A stretch of 64,000 nucleotides of DNA from Nitrospirota bacterium (GTDB lineage Bacteria; Nitrospirota; Thermodesulfovibrionia; Thermodesulfovibrionales; UBA1546), in contig JACPZK010000017.1 of NCBI GenBank assembly GCA_016195565.1, forward strand, positions 99,697 to 163,696, given 5' to 3'. Position numbers and translations under genes: made by a program. Below, one piece after another: positions 1 through 7,509 of the stretch (position 1 is the stretch's first letter; each line of letters starts with the position of its first letter). The notes beneath the pieces are model-generated. The model searched no databases. It was not told the origin of the DNA and saw only the letters and a list, made by a program, of their open reading frames with translations.

Positions 1-95
1 TCAATCCAGACACAGCCTCTTGATGAATTTTCATAATCTTTTATTTATATTTTTGTTATTATATTTACATCTATTTTTAATCCCGAGGAGGCACT

Positions 96-1388
96 ATGTC
101 TGAACTAAAAAAGATGTACCGCACTATTATGGATGACAATTTCCCGGATGATATGACAATAAAATTAGGGAATCAGACACTCGTTTATAAAAAGCGTGCA
201 TGGAAGATTCCGGATGCAAGAACAGGCGAGGTTATAGAGAAGGGGTTGCGCTACGGCGAAAACCCTGACCAGCAGGCTGCCATTTATGAACTGGTAAACG
301 GAAATCTTGTCTTCGCTGGATGCGAGTATATCAATGCCGGAAACGGGCTTGTAAGCAGTATCACAGAAAAGGACATGATACAGGCAGGAAAACATCCGGG
401 TAAAACTAACATGACAGACCTTGATAATGGCTTAAACATACTAAAATATCTCACAAATAAACCTGCTGCTGTTATCTTGAAGCATAATAACCCATGCGGC
501 GCAGCGCATGGGACAGACATTGCTGATGCATATGACAGGGCTAATATGGCAGACAGGATTGCCGCATTCGGTGGATGCCTTGTTGTAAACAGGCCGATGG
601 ATAAAAAAACAGCAGAAGCTGTTAACGAAAATTACCTTGAGGTTGTTGCAGCGCCTGATTTTGAAGAAGGCACTGTTGATATTCTCGCAAAAAGGAAGAA
701 TCTCAGGATTATAAGAGTCAAAAAAATCAATGAGCTTGAAAAATACAGGAACTTCCGTTTTGTTGATTTCAAGTCGTTGATTGACGGCGGTTTGATAGTC
801 CAGCAGTCACAGTTAAGCAGGATAAAGTCAAAAGCTGATTTTCTTCCCGCAAAGACTGTATACAAGAACAAAGAATATGCCACAGAAAGGATGCCGACTG
901 ATAAAGAATATGAAGACATGATTTTCGGCTGGAGCGTTGAGATGGGCATTACATCGAACTCTGTCATCTATGTTAAAAACGGAGAGACAGTAGGTATCGG
1001 CACAGGAGAGCAGGACAGGGTGGGCGTTGCGGAGATTGCGGTATTCAAGGCATATACAAAATATGCGGATGCATTATGTTTTAAGAACTATGGAATCCCT
1101 TACAAGACCCTTGAGATGGAAGTTGCGCGAGGAGAGCGTGATGCAGGCCTGCTTCAGGAGATTGATGAAGAGACGAGGAAGAATAAAGGAGGGCTTATTG
1201 GCGCTGTGATGGTATCCGATGCGTTCTTCCCGTTCAGGGACGGAATTGAAGTAGGAATAAAGCAGGGAGTTACAGCAGTTGTCCAGCCCGGAGGCTCGGA
1301 GCGTGATTTTGAGGTTATTGAGGCGTGTAACGAAGCGAATCCAAAAGTGGCGATGGTATTTACAGGACAGAGGGTATTCAAGCATTAA
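96..1388 (+). CDS. purH: AICAR formyltransferase (stand-alone PurH C-terminal domain)
   Basis: Catalyses the penultimate step of purine synthesis, formylating AICAR with 10-formyl-THF to FAICAR in the cytoplasm. The 430-residue protein shows the transformylase signatures RYGENPDQ (about 52-59) and KHNNPCG (129-135, the catalytic Lys-His pair), and a C-terminal GGSERD stretch. Bifunctional PurH is usually about 510-530 residues with an N-terminal IMP cyclohydrolase (MGS-like) domain. That domain is absent here, so the last step must be done by another protein. The ATG start follows a GAGGAGG ribosome site. The upstream 95 bases are AT-rich with no gene seen. ppiB follows 29 bases downstream on the same strand. 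Function confident; the symbol covers only half of classical PurH. Confidence 0.88.
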   Translation: MSELKKMYRTIMDDNFPDDMTIKLGNQTLVYKKRAWKIPDARTGEVIEKGLRYGENPDQQAAIYELVNGNLVFAGCEYINAGNGLVSSITEKDMIQAGKHPGKTNMTDLDNGLNILKYLTNKPAAVILKHNNPCGAAHGTDIADAYDRANMADRIAAFGGCLVVNRPMDKKTAEAVNENYLEVVAAPDFEEGTVDILAKRKNLRIIRVKKINELEKYRNFRFVDFKSLIDGGLIVQQSQLSRIKSKADFLPAKTVYKNKEYATERMPTDKEYEDMIFGWSVEMGITSNSVIYVKNGETVGIGTGEQDRVGVAEIAVFKAYTKYADALCFKNYGIPYKTLEMEVARGERDAGLLQEIDEETRKNKGGLIGAVMVSDAFFPFRDGIEVGIKQGVTAVVQPGGSERDFEVIEACNEANPKVAMVFTGQRVFKH

Positions 1389-1417
1389 TATAAAATCACA
1401 AAAAAGGAGATTATAAA

Positions 1418-1900
1418 ATGGCAGAGACAAAGGCAGTAATAGAGACTAAATTCGGGAATATTGAGTTAAAGTTTTTCCCTGATGTTGCTCCCAATCACGT
1501 TAATAATTTTACAGGGCTTGCAAAAAAAGGATTTTACGACGGCACGATATTCCACCGTGTTATTCCGGGTTTTATGATACAGGGAGGAGATCCAAATTCT
1601 AAAAGTCCTGACAAGTCAAAACATGGAATGGGAGGCCCCGGATATACGATTAAAGCTGAATTCAATAACATGCCGCATAAGAGAGGAACTCTCTCTGCTG
1701 CTCGGTCTGCAAATCCGGACAGTGCGGGCTCCCAGTTTTTCATCTGCGTTGCTGATGCGCCTTTCCTTGACAGGCAGTACACGGTATTTGGAGAGGTGGC
1801 CTCAGGCATGGATGCAGTGGACAGGATAGTGAACCAGCCAAGGGACGCACACGACAATCCTGATGAGAGGATTGAGATGAAGGTGAAAGTTGTGGAATAG
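1418..1900 (+). CDS. ppiB: Peptidyl-prolyl cis-trans isomerase, cyclophilin type
   Basis: Accelerates Xaa-Pro isomerisation during protein folding. The 160-residue protein is a single cyclophilin domain. The catalytic segment FHRVIPGFMIQGGD lies at residues 45-58 (Arg47 is the catalytic arginine), and SAGSQFFI (about 102-109) supplies the Gln/Phe pocket. No signal peptide is seen, so it is cytoplasmic (PpiB-like). The start has a clear AAGGAG site. It lies 29 bases after purH and is probably cotranscribed. A hairpin follows at 1954-1998. Confidence 0.93.
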   Translation: MAETKAVIETKFGNIELKFFPDVAPNHVNNFTGLAKKGFYDGTIFHRVIPGFMIQGGDPNSKSPDKSKHGMGGPGYTIKAEFNNMPHKRGTLSAARSANPDSAGSQFFICVADAPFLDRQYTVFGEVASGMDAVDRIVNQPRDAHDNPDERIEMKVKVVE

Positions 1901-1953
1901 AGATTTTTCAGCTTTTGAATTTTTGAACTATCGCGCTATGTGGGGCGGTGAGA

Positions 1954-1998
1954 GGGTAGTGGAAATATGAGACTCCACATCCCATATTTCCACTACCC
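1954..1998. terminator. Perfect 16-bp inverted repeat between convergent genes
   Basis: Arms 1954-1969 and 1983-1998 are exact complements separated by 13 bases. The hairpin lies between the convergent ppiB and the PstS-like gene, so it could end transcription from both sides. No T-tract follows on either strand, so it could instead be a factor-dependent site, an mRNA 3' protector or a dispersed palindrome. Confidence 0.5.
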
Positions 1999-2048
1999 CC
2001 CTCCCGGATTAAACCCCGACTTTGGATACAGGCAGGCTCATTCTTTAT

Positions 2049-2843
2049 TTACTGCTTTATGTATCTCTGTCCTTCACCTTTAATGTAGTCAACGAGTTTA
2101 AGGGTATTTGGTGAGGGGTTACCTTTTGTAATCATAATTATCGGCCTTGATATTTCGGGTGTCTCGGGAGACTTAACGGTATCATCAACTATACCTGATG
2201 GGCCGATCCCGATTGCTCCCGGATTTGATGTTACTTTTTGCTTGATATCATCGGCTGTAGTGGCCTCAAGGATGTTTCCCTTTGGTGGATTGCCATCAAG
2301 GATGCGCTTTTCAAATAGACTGTTAGTTCCATGAATAAGTTTCCCCCAGACAACAGTAATGGGCATATCCTTTCCGCCGGCATCCTTCCAGTTTGTTATC
2401 TTTCCTGAAAAGATTCCCTTTAGCTGCTCCTGCGAGAGTTTTGAAACGGGGTTATTTTTATGGTGAATTACAACAATCATGTCCTTCCCGATTGTAATCT
2501 GCTGAAGTGATGCCATATCCTTCACTTTTGCTCCATCCTTCTCCATCAGGTCCATCCAGTCTTGGAGTGTGAGGCCTGCTGCTGCTGCATCTGTCAGGCC
2601 TCTATCGAGGTCAATCAACGCATTCTTAGGCCCTGATGGTATAATGGTGAGTTTTATTCCGGTCGCCTTTTCGAATGGCTCCTTCACAGGCTTTAAAATA
2701 TTCTCTACCGGTGCAGCCCCTGCGCCGATCTTTATCTCACTTCCAAGAGCATAAGTCCCAAGAACCATAATCATAATCATAACCATAACAACAGGAATTA
2801 AGCTGAATTTTAGCTTACTTACAAATTGACCAGGTATTAACAT
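2049..2843 (-). CDS. PstS-like periplasmic substrate-binding protein
   Basis: A periplasmic-binding-protein fold of the phosphate-binding (PBP-like) family. The N-terminus is a hydrophobic signal sequence (about residues 1-34, ending near TYALGS). The body contains LSQEQLKGIFSGKITNW, the hallmark helix of PstS-like domains, and a GTNS-type anion-loop region. An ATG eight codons upstream (2867) is in frame, but AAAGGAGG sits 8 bases before 2843, so the shorter start is preferred. No Pst permease or ATPase genes are adjacent, so phosphate uptake is not certain; these solo proteins can bind other oxyanions or act in signalling. Confidence 0.8.
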   Translation of the reverse strand: MLIPGQFVSKLKFSLIPVVMVMIMIMVLGTYALGSEIKIGAGAAPVENILKPVKEPFEKATGIKLTIIPSGPKNALIDLDRGLTDAAAAGLTLQDWMDLMEKDGAKVKDMASLQQITIGKDMIVVIHHKNNPVSKLSQEQLKGIFSGKITNWKDAGGKDMPITVVWGKLIHGTNSLFEKRILDGNPPKGNILEATTADDIKQKVTSNPGAIGIGPSGIVDDTVKSPETPEISRPIIMITKGNPSPNTLKLVDYIKGEGQRYIKQ

Positions 2844-2985
2844 CTCATTTGCCTCCTTTGTTTTCAAAAAGTTAGAAAGTCAGGATTTATTTTTTCCTCA
2901 ATCTTATTGACTTATTAAGGTGGACACCGTACCGGAACAAGCAAGTGGAAATATTCCCTCGAGGCCTTGATACAAAGGGGAGGTG

Positions 2986-3024
2986 GGGATATAAGCCCTG
3001 AATTTCCCTTTATACTTATATCCC
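2986..3024. repeat. 10-bp inverted repeat upstream of PstS-like gene
   Basis: GGGATATAAG (2986-2995) is matched by its exact complement at 3015-3024, with a 19-base loop. It lies between the small Cys-rich gene (3073-3252) and the PstS-like start, both on the minus strand. It could be a terminator of the former or a regulatory site for the latter. No T-tract is seen. Confidence 0.35.
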
Positions 3025-3072
3025 TGTAAAATGGGAGGGAAGGCGCTAAGAAATTTATGTCTTTATGTTCTC

Positions 3073-3252
3073 TCATCTTGCATTGCTGAGAATAGACCTT
3101 TGGAATTCATAATTGATGAGTTTCTCAGCTATGTAGAGCTTGCAGTGTTCATAGGGGTTGTTAGAATGGCAGAGACTTTTATCGGCACACTCGATATACC
3201 ATGGTTCAATACCCACGACATCGCATACACCACCTCGCATCTTTTGGCACAT
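3073..3252 (-). CDS. Small cysteine-rich protein, 59 aa, unknown function
   Basis: A short open frame begins MCQKMRGGVCDVVG and ends SILSNAR. Five cysteines lie at residues 2, 10, 22, 28 and 38, with His29 and His37 nearby, suggesting metal or iron-sulfur binding. The start is strongly supported by AAAGGAGG with a 6-base spacer. There is no signal peptide or membrane segment. It lies 70 bases after the PilZ gene on the same strand and could share its transcript. I do not recognise the family. The 106-codon open frame on the opposite strand (3031-3351) lacks comparable support. Confidence 0.6.
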   Translation of the reverse strand: MCQKMRGGVCDVVGIEPWYIECADKSLCHSNNPYEHCKLYIAEKLINYEFQRSILSNAR

Positions 3253-3322
3253 ATAATTCCTCCTTTCAGTTTGAAACTTAATAAGTTGTTTACGATGTTC
3301 TATAGGTTAAACAAACTTTTCT

Positions 3323-3622
3323 TCATGCCAAAAACCTTAATCCCCCTCTGAGGTTCTCATCAGCGGGCTTGGACCACATTACCTCAGCATAAGCAGGCAA
3401 CCTCGTTTCAACGTTATTAATCGGAAGATAGAGCTTTAAAATATCACCCTTCCTCAAGTCATAGTCTGTGGCGAGGCCTATACCCTCCGCGCTTATATCT
3501 ACTCCAAGTCCATTTTGCTGAATATCCATAGATTGGCTGGTTTTTGTCGCGCATATTTCAAAGCTGACTGGTCTGTTAAAGCTTTGTCTCCCACTAGACC
3601 TTTTTTCTGATTTGTGTTCCAT
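3323..3622 (-). CDS. PilZ domain protein (predicted c-di-GMP binding)
   Basis: A 99-residue single-domain protein. An arginine motif (Arg12 and Arg17, in GRQSFNRPVSFE) is followed by GVDISAEGIGL (about 39-49), matching the RxxxR and DxSxxG parts of PilZ. The arginine spacing is one residue longer than the common form. The end (WSKP...GGLRF) is typical of PilZ beta-barrels. GGGAGGGG precedes the ATG. A solo PilZ protein normally acts as a c-di-GMP-responsive adaptor; its partner is unknown. An HD-GYP protein, which could degrade c-di-GMP, is encoded at 55576-56775. Confidence 0.82.
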   Translation of the reverse strand: MEHKSEKRSSGRQSFNRPVSFEICATKTSQSMDIQQNGLGVDISAEGIGLATDYDLRKGDILKLYLPINNVETRLPAYAEVMWSKPADENLRGGLRFLA

Positions 3623-3830
3623 ACCCCTCCCTTGGTATTAATGTTAAGCTAAGCTGCTTTTTCTTTATTAGCAAGAGGCATACCAAAAGAAATAGTATCC
3701 TTTAAGTACTTGATTTTAAATTAGAATATTGTGATAGGCGTCTTAACCTTAAAGGGGCTTTTGTATGGATTTTCATGCAGTAGAGATTATGAGAATTGAA
3801 TAAAAGATAGTCCTTTAGCAAGAAATTTTA

Positions 3831-3858
3831 AGGATAATCCATATGTATGGATTATCCT
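3831..3858. repeat. 28-bp near-perfect palindrome in 337-bp gap
   Basis: Thirteen-base arms 3831-3843 and 3846-3858 are exact complements around a 2-base centre. The gap 3623-3959 between glrR's end and the PilZ start holds no convincing gene. The palindrome is 100 bases beyond the glrR stop and could be a terminator stem (no T-tract) or an operator for the PilZ transcript. Confidence 0.45.
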
Positions 3859-3959
3859 ACATCTCAAAAACATTCTTTACTTTTACGTATCAAAAGAACT
3901 GAATTATCTCATTTGAATGCTTATGAAAAGAACCTTATTAGCAATCCTGTATCTCATTT

Positions 3960-5321
3960 TCAAGTCTTCTTAAAGTTCTCAGGTTTGATGTCGTGTTTCT
4001 TAAAGAGGTTATAAAAATCAGCCCGATATTTTCCTGCCAGTGTTGCTGCTCTACTGACATTGCCTCTTGTAAGTTCAAGGAGGCGAAGGAGATATTCCCT
4101 TTCGAAGGCATCCCTTGCCTCCTTAAGGGGCTTTAATGGTTCCTGGACAATACCCTTTGTATGAAGGATCAGGTCATCGGTGATAACATCCTGCTGTGTC
4201 ATGGCAACTGCATACTCGATGGTATTCTCCAGCTCCCGCACATTCCCTGGCCAGTCATAAAGCATGAGTTTCTGCATTGCCATAGGTGTCAGGCCCTTTA
4301 TCTCCTTTTTCATCTGCCGGCTGAATATTTTTAAGAAATGGTCTACTAAAAGTGGGATATCTTCTTTTCTTTCTCTGAGAGAAGGCAGATAAATGGGAAT
4401 GACATGAATCCTGTAAAAGAGATCCTCTCGGAAAGAACCATTTTTGACCTCAGCCTCCAGGTCTTTATTTGTGGCTACGATGACCCTCACATCTATGTCT
4501 ACTGGTTTTTGGCTCCCAACAGGATAGAACTGTCGCTCCTGAAGCACCCTTAATAGTTTAGCCTGAGTCAGAAGGGGCATATCACCAATTTCATCCAAGA
4601 ATATTGTGCCTCCAGCAGCATGGGCAAATAAACCCTTTGAATTTCGTATAGCGCCGGTAAAGGCCCCCTTCTCATAACCGAAGAGTTCGCTTTCGAGAAG
4701 TGTTTCAGGGATAGCAGCACAGTTTATAGCAACAAAGTGTTTGCCCTTCCTTTCGCTGGCAAGGTGGATGGCCATGGTAATGAGCTCCTTACCTGTGCCG
4801 CTTTCTCCATAGATATAAACAGTGGAGTCAGTGTTTGCAATGCGGGATATCTGCTCCAATACCCTCTGCATTCTTTGGCTTTTGGCCACGATGTTTTCAA
4901 AATCATATCTCTCCTGCAGAAGCCCTTCAAGCCTTTTGACTTCAGAGGTTAGCCTGCGATTCTCCATGGCCCTTGCGACCTGTAGAAGAAGTTCTTGGGG
5001 ACTAAAGGGTTTGGTGAGATAGTCAAAGGCCCCCTTTTTCATTGCCTCTACAGCGCTCTCAATACTTCCATGGGCAGTGAGTATGATGACAGGCATATCA
5101 GGGTTTATTAAATGTAACTCCTCCATCAATGATATACCGTCCCTGTGAACAAGCCTGAGGTCAATAATAGAAAGGTCAAAGGCCTCTTTTTTAACCTCCT
5201 CTATCGCCTCATTTTCATTAAGTGCGGTGGCTACATCATAGTTTGCCGATTCAAGCCTCATCCTTATCAGTTCTAAGAGGTTACTATCATCATCCGCTAC
5301 TAATATCTTTTTTGAAGACAT
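3960..5321 (-). CDS. glrR: Sigma54-dependent response regulator, GlrR/QseF type
   Basis: Activator of sigma54 promoters controlled by phosphorylation. The 453-residue protein has a receiver domain (phospho-acceptor Asp54 in SIIDLRL, conserved Lys104), an AAA+ domain with Walker A GESGTGKE (172-179), the sigma54-contacting GAFTGA loop (219-224) and Walker B FLDEIGD (241-247), and a C-terminal Fis-type helix-turn-helix. The last segment, GNVSRAATLAGKYRADFYNL, is characteristic of the GlrR subfamily. The start is 4 bases after the lipoprotein stop. The gene order matches the enterobacterial glrK-qseG-glrR operon. Confidence 0.9.
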   Translation of the reverse strand: MSSKKILVADDDSNLLELIRMRLESANYDVATALNENEAIEEVKKEAFDLSIIDLRLVHRDGISLMEELHLINPDMPVIILTAHGSIESAVEAMKKGAFDYLTKPFSPQELLLQVARAMENRRLTSEVKRLEGLLQERYDFENIVAKSQRMQRVLEQISRIANTDSTVYIYGESGTGKELITMAIHLASERKGKHFVAINCAAIPETLLESELFGYEKGAFTGAIRNSKGLFAHAAGGTIFLDEIGDMPLLTQAKLLRVLQERQFYPVGSQKPVDIDVRVIVATNKDLEAEVKNGSFREDLFYRIHVIPIYLPSLRERKEDIPLLVDHFLKIFSRQMKKEIKGLTPMAMQKLMLYDWPGNVRELENTIEYAVAMTQQDVITDDLILHTKGIVQEPLKPLKEARDAFEREYLLRLLELTRGNVSRAATLAGKYRADFYNLFKKHDIKPENFKKT

Positions 5322-5325
5322 GACT

Positions 5326-5829
5326 TTAAAGCCCTTTCTTTTTTTCTTCTATCTCGATATCCACCTGCTGTGATTTCTGGATAGCCTTATTTAGTTCTCT
5401 GATAGTTTTATTTAATTCCTCATTCCCTTTGCTTAATTTCTCGTTCTCCTGTAGTATCCCTATCCAGATTTTGGCCTGCTCAACCAGAGGGCTCTGGGGA
5501 TAGTCTTTAATCAGCCTTCTAAGGAAATTAAGAGAATTTTTATAGTCCTTTTTTGGATATTCAGAATGGGCATGAATAAGCCCCATGTTAAAAAGGGCCT
5601 CATCTCCAGGAGGGTTGTTATTAGAGAGAGATAAAGCCTTCCGGTTTTCTTTCAGAGAACCCTCGTAATCTCCCTGGACAAGGAGTTTTTGACTCCTAAT
5701 AATAGATTCGCGCGCTTCTCTCCCATTTTCAATCTCCTTCAATGTAGCGCAACCAAGAAAGGATAGAAGTATCAGGCCGGTAATACAAAGATGAAAGTAC
5801 TTCCATGTCTTAATTCGCTTTCTACCCAA
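5326..5829 (-). CDS. qseG: QseG-like lipoprotein between GlrK and GlrR
   Basis: A 167-residue lipoprotein: a short basic N-terminus, a hydrophobic stretch and the lipobox LSFLGC (Cys27), then helical TPR-like repeats and a C-terminal coiled coil rich in Glu/Lys/Asn. The start is TTG at 5829 with GGAGGT just upstream, overlapping the kinase gene by 58 bases. In enterobacteria the protein at this position (YfhG/QseG) is an outer-membrane lipoprotein that signals to the kinase. Here position, size and lipobox agree, but sequence identity is not assessable, so the symbol is by context. Confidence 0.7.
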   Translation of the reverse strand: MGRKRIKTWKYFHLCITGLILLSFLGCATLKEIENGREARESIIRSQKLLVQGDYEGSLKENRKALSLSNNNPPGDEALFNMGLIHAHSEYPKKDYKNSLNFLRRLIKDYPQSPLVEQAKIWIGILQENEKLSKGNEELNKTIRELNKAIQKSQQVDIEIEEKKKGL

Positions 5830-7220
5830 ACCTTACCTCCATGGGCTTTTATGATATGTTTAACAATGGCCAGCCCTAGGCCTGTTCCCTTGATTTTATT
5901 ATAACTTGTGATCATTGCCTGCTTAAATTTATCAAAGATTATGTTTAAATCCTCTCTTGGGACACCATGTCCAGTATCCGCCACAGAGACCTCCATGCCT
6001 TGCTCAACAGGTCTTGCAGATACCTTAACATGACCACCGTTGGGTGTAAATTTTATAGCATTCCCTATCAAATTCCGAAGTACCTGAAGTATCCTTTCAC
6101 TGTCCATTTTGACAGTTGGTAATTCCTGCGTGATGTCCACTTTAAGACTTATATTTTTAGCCACCGCCAAGGGTTCTATTTCAGTAACAGCCCTATTTAT
6201 CAGAGGCCTAATATCTGAGTCAGTAAAGTTGAATATCGCCATTCCAGCCTCCATCTTCGAAATATCCAGCAGGGAATTAACCAGGTCAATCACACGATTA
6301 CTTTCTTCAGTGATGATTGTCAAAAGTCTTTTTTGTTTATCCGTAACCTCTCCTCCGATACCATCCCATAAGAGATTGCTCCCTTCCTTGATGGAGGCAA
6401 GGGGGGTACGCAGTTCATGGGCCATCAATGAGAAAAAATCCGACTTCATCTTATCCATCTCTTTAAGTTTATTGCACATAAGATTAAAGGCCTGTGCTAA
6501 ATCTCGTATTTCGGGTGGAAAGGAAAGGCTTAAGTTACCCTCAAAATCCCCTCTTGCAATCTCTCCGGTCTTTTTCTTCATAAAAGAAAGTGGTCTGGTG
6601 ATACTTCTTGTAATAAAGATAGAGATTATGATTCCAAAAAGGAGAGTGCTTACAGTCATCATCATGGCCACTCTATGCGCCCTGGCTCCGGTCTCTCCCA
6701 GTCCTTTTATCTTTTCATAGGTATCTTGTTCGGTGTAGACCTTCAATCTCCTCAACTCTTCTATTATTCCATCCACAATCCTTTCTTTCTCTCCTCTATA
6801 CGAATTTTGAGGATAGTTTTTATCGGCCCTGACAAACCCTATTTCCTCATCAAAAAGAGATTTATAGTGTTGATGATAATCCTTTATCTTAAGCAATATA
6901 TCTTTTTTATGGGCGGTGTCTGCTATGTATATTGCCTCATTAAGATATTGACTGAAATCCCTTTCAGCGAGCAGAAACTGGCTGTAAAGCGCAGCATCTT
7001 TTATAATAATATATTTCCTCTCGTGCCTCACCTGTGACAGAAGAGAGTCTGTGAGCTTCTTTTCGTAGTCTCTCATTTTATTATCAGCGTCCAGCGTATA
7101 ACGGGTAACCTGCTCAAATTGTTGTAACTGTAAAATGGTATATGCATTCACCGCCATAGCAGGAACAAATATGGCGAGATACACACTAATCAGCCGGGAA
7201 AATATACTCAACCTTCTCAT
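5772..7220 (-). CDS. glrK: Membrane histidine kinase, GlrK/QseE type
   Basis: Envelope-sensing kinase expected to phosphorylate the adjacent GlrR. The 482 residues comprise a transmembrane segment (about 9-29), a helical periplasmic sensor (30-184), a second membrane segment (185-203), HAMP (204-256), the H-box SLMAHELRTPLASIKEG (phospho-acceptor His268) and a complete HATPase domain with N (NLIGNAIKFTPNG), G1 (DTGHGVP) and G2 (GTGLGLAIVKHI) boxes. The H-box matches the GlrK pattern. It is first in the three-gene operon, preceded by GGAGGG. Confidence 0.9.
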   Translation of the reverse strand: MRRLSIFSRLISVYLAIFVPAMAVNAYTILQLQQFEQVTRYTLDADNKMRDYEKKLTDSLLSQVRHERKYIIIKDAALYSQFLLAERDFSQYLNEAIYIADTAHKKDILLKIKDYHQHYKSLFDEEIGFVRADKNYPQNSYRGEKERIVDGIIEELRRLKVYTEQDTYEKIKGLGETGARAHRVAMMMTVSTLLFGIIISIFITRSITRPLSFMKKKTGEIARGDFEGNLSLSFPPEIRDLAQAFNLMCNKLKEMDKMKSDFFSLMAHELRTPLASIKEGSNLLWDGIGGEVTDKQKRLLTIITEESNRVIDLVNSLLDISKMEAGMAIFNFTDSDIRPLINRAVTEIEPLAVAKNISLKVDITQELPTVKMDSERILQVLRNLIGNAIKFTPNGGHVKVSARPVEQGMEVSVADTGHGVPREDLNIIFDKFKQAMITSYNKIKGTGLGLAIVKHIIKAHGGKVWVESELRHGSTFIFVLPA

Positions 7221-7459
7221 GTTGTTATTATCCCTCCCTCAAGAAATTAGGCCATGTCCCTTTGAGTTGTTGAAGTAGGAAGCGGCCCCGGTTAAACTTA
7301 AATAACCAAATCATGAGACTTCTCTGATTCACAGCAAAATTTCCCCTCAATATTAAAAGCTTTCAGCAATAATTGCAATAGAGGAAGGGGTCGGCTTACA
7401 ACTATCAGCCATAAACAGCAAAAATGGGGCTCAGGCCTTGAAGTGCGAAAGTGAATTTT

Positions 7460-7490
7460 AAAAAGCCTCCGGAAATTCCGGAGGCTTTTT
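7460..7490 (-). terminator. Rho-independent terminator after fhs (bidirectional)
   Basis: GCCTCCGGAA (7465-7474) pairs with 7476-7485 and is flanked by A5 and T5 runs, so it can work on both strands. It lies 20 bases beyond the fhs stop and closes the formate operon. The remaining gap 7221-7459 up to glrK holds no gene I can see. Confidence 0.85.
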
Positions 7491-7509
7491 AAGTTTAATT
7501 TTTAATCTC

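Noticed and set aside
3031..3351. 106-codon plus-strand frame
   Set aside because: No ribosome site and opposite to the well-supported 59-residue Cys-rich gene and the PilZ end.
6109..6720. 203-codon plus-strand frame inside glrK
   Set aside because: Antisense shadow of a conserved kinase, with no start signal or recognisable domain.
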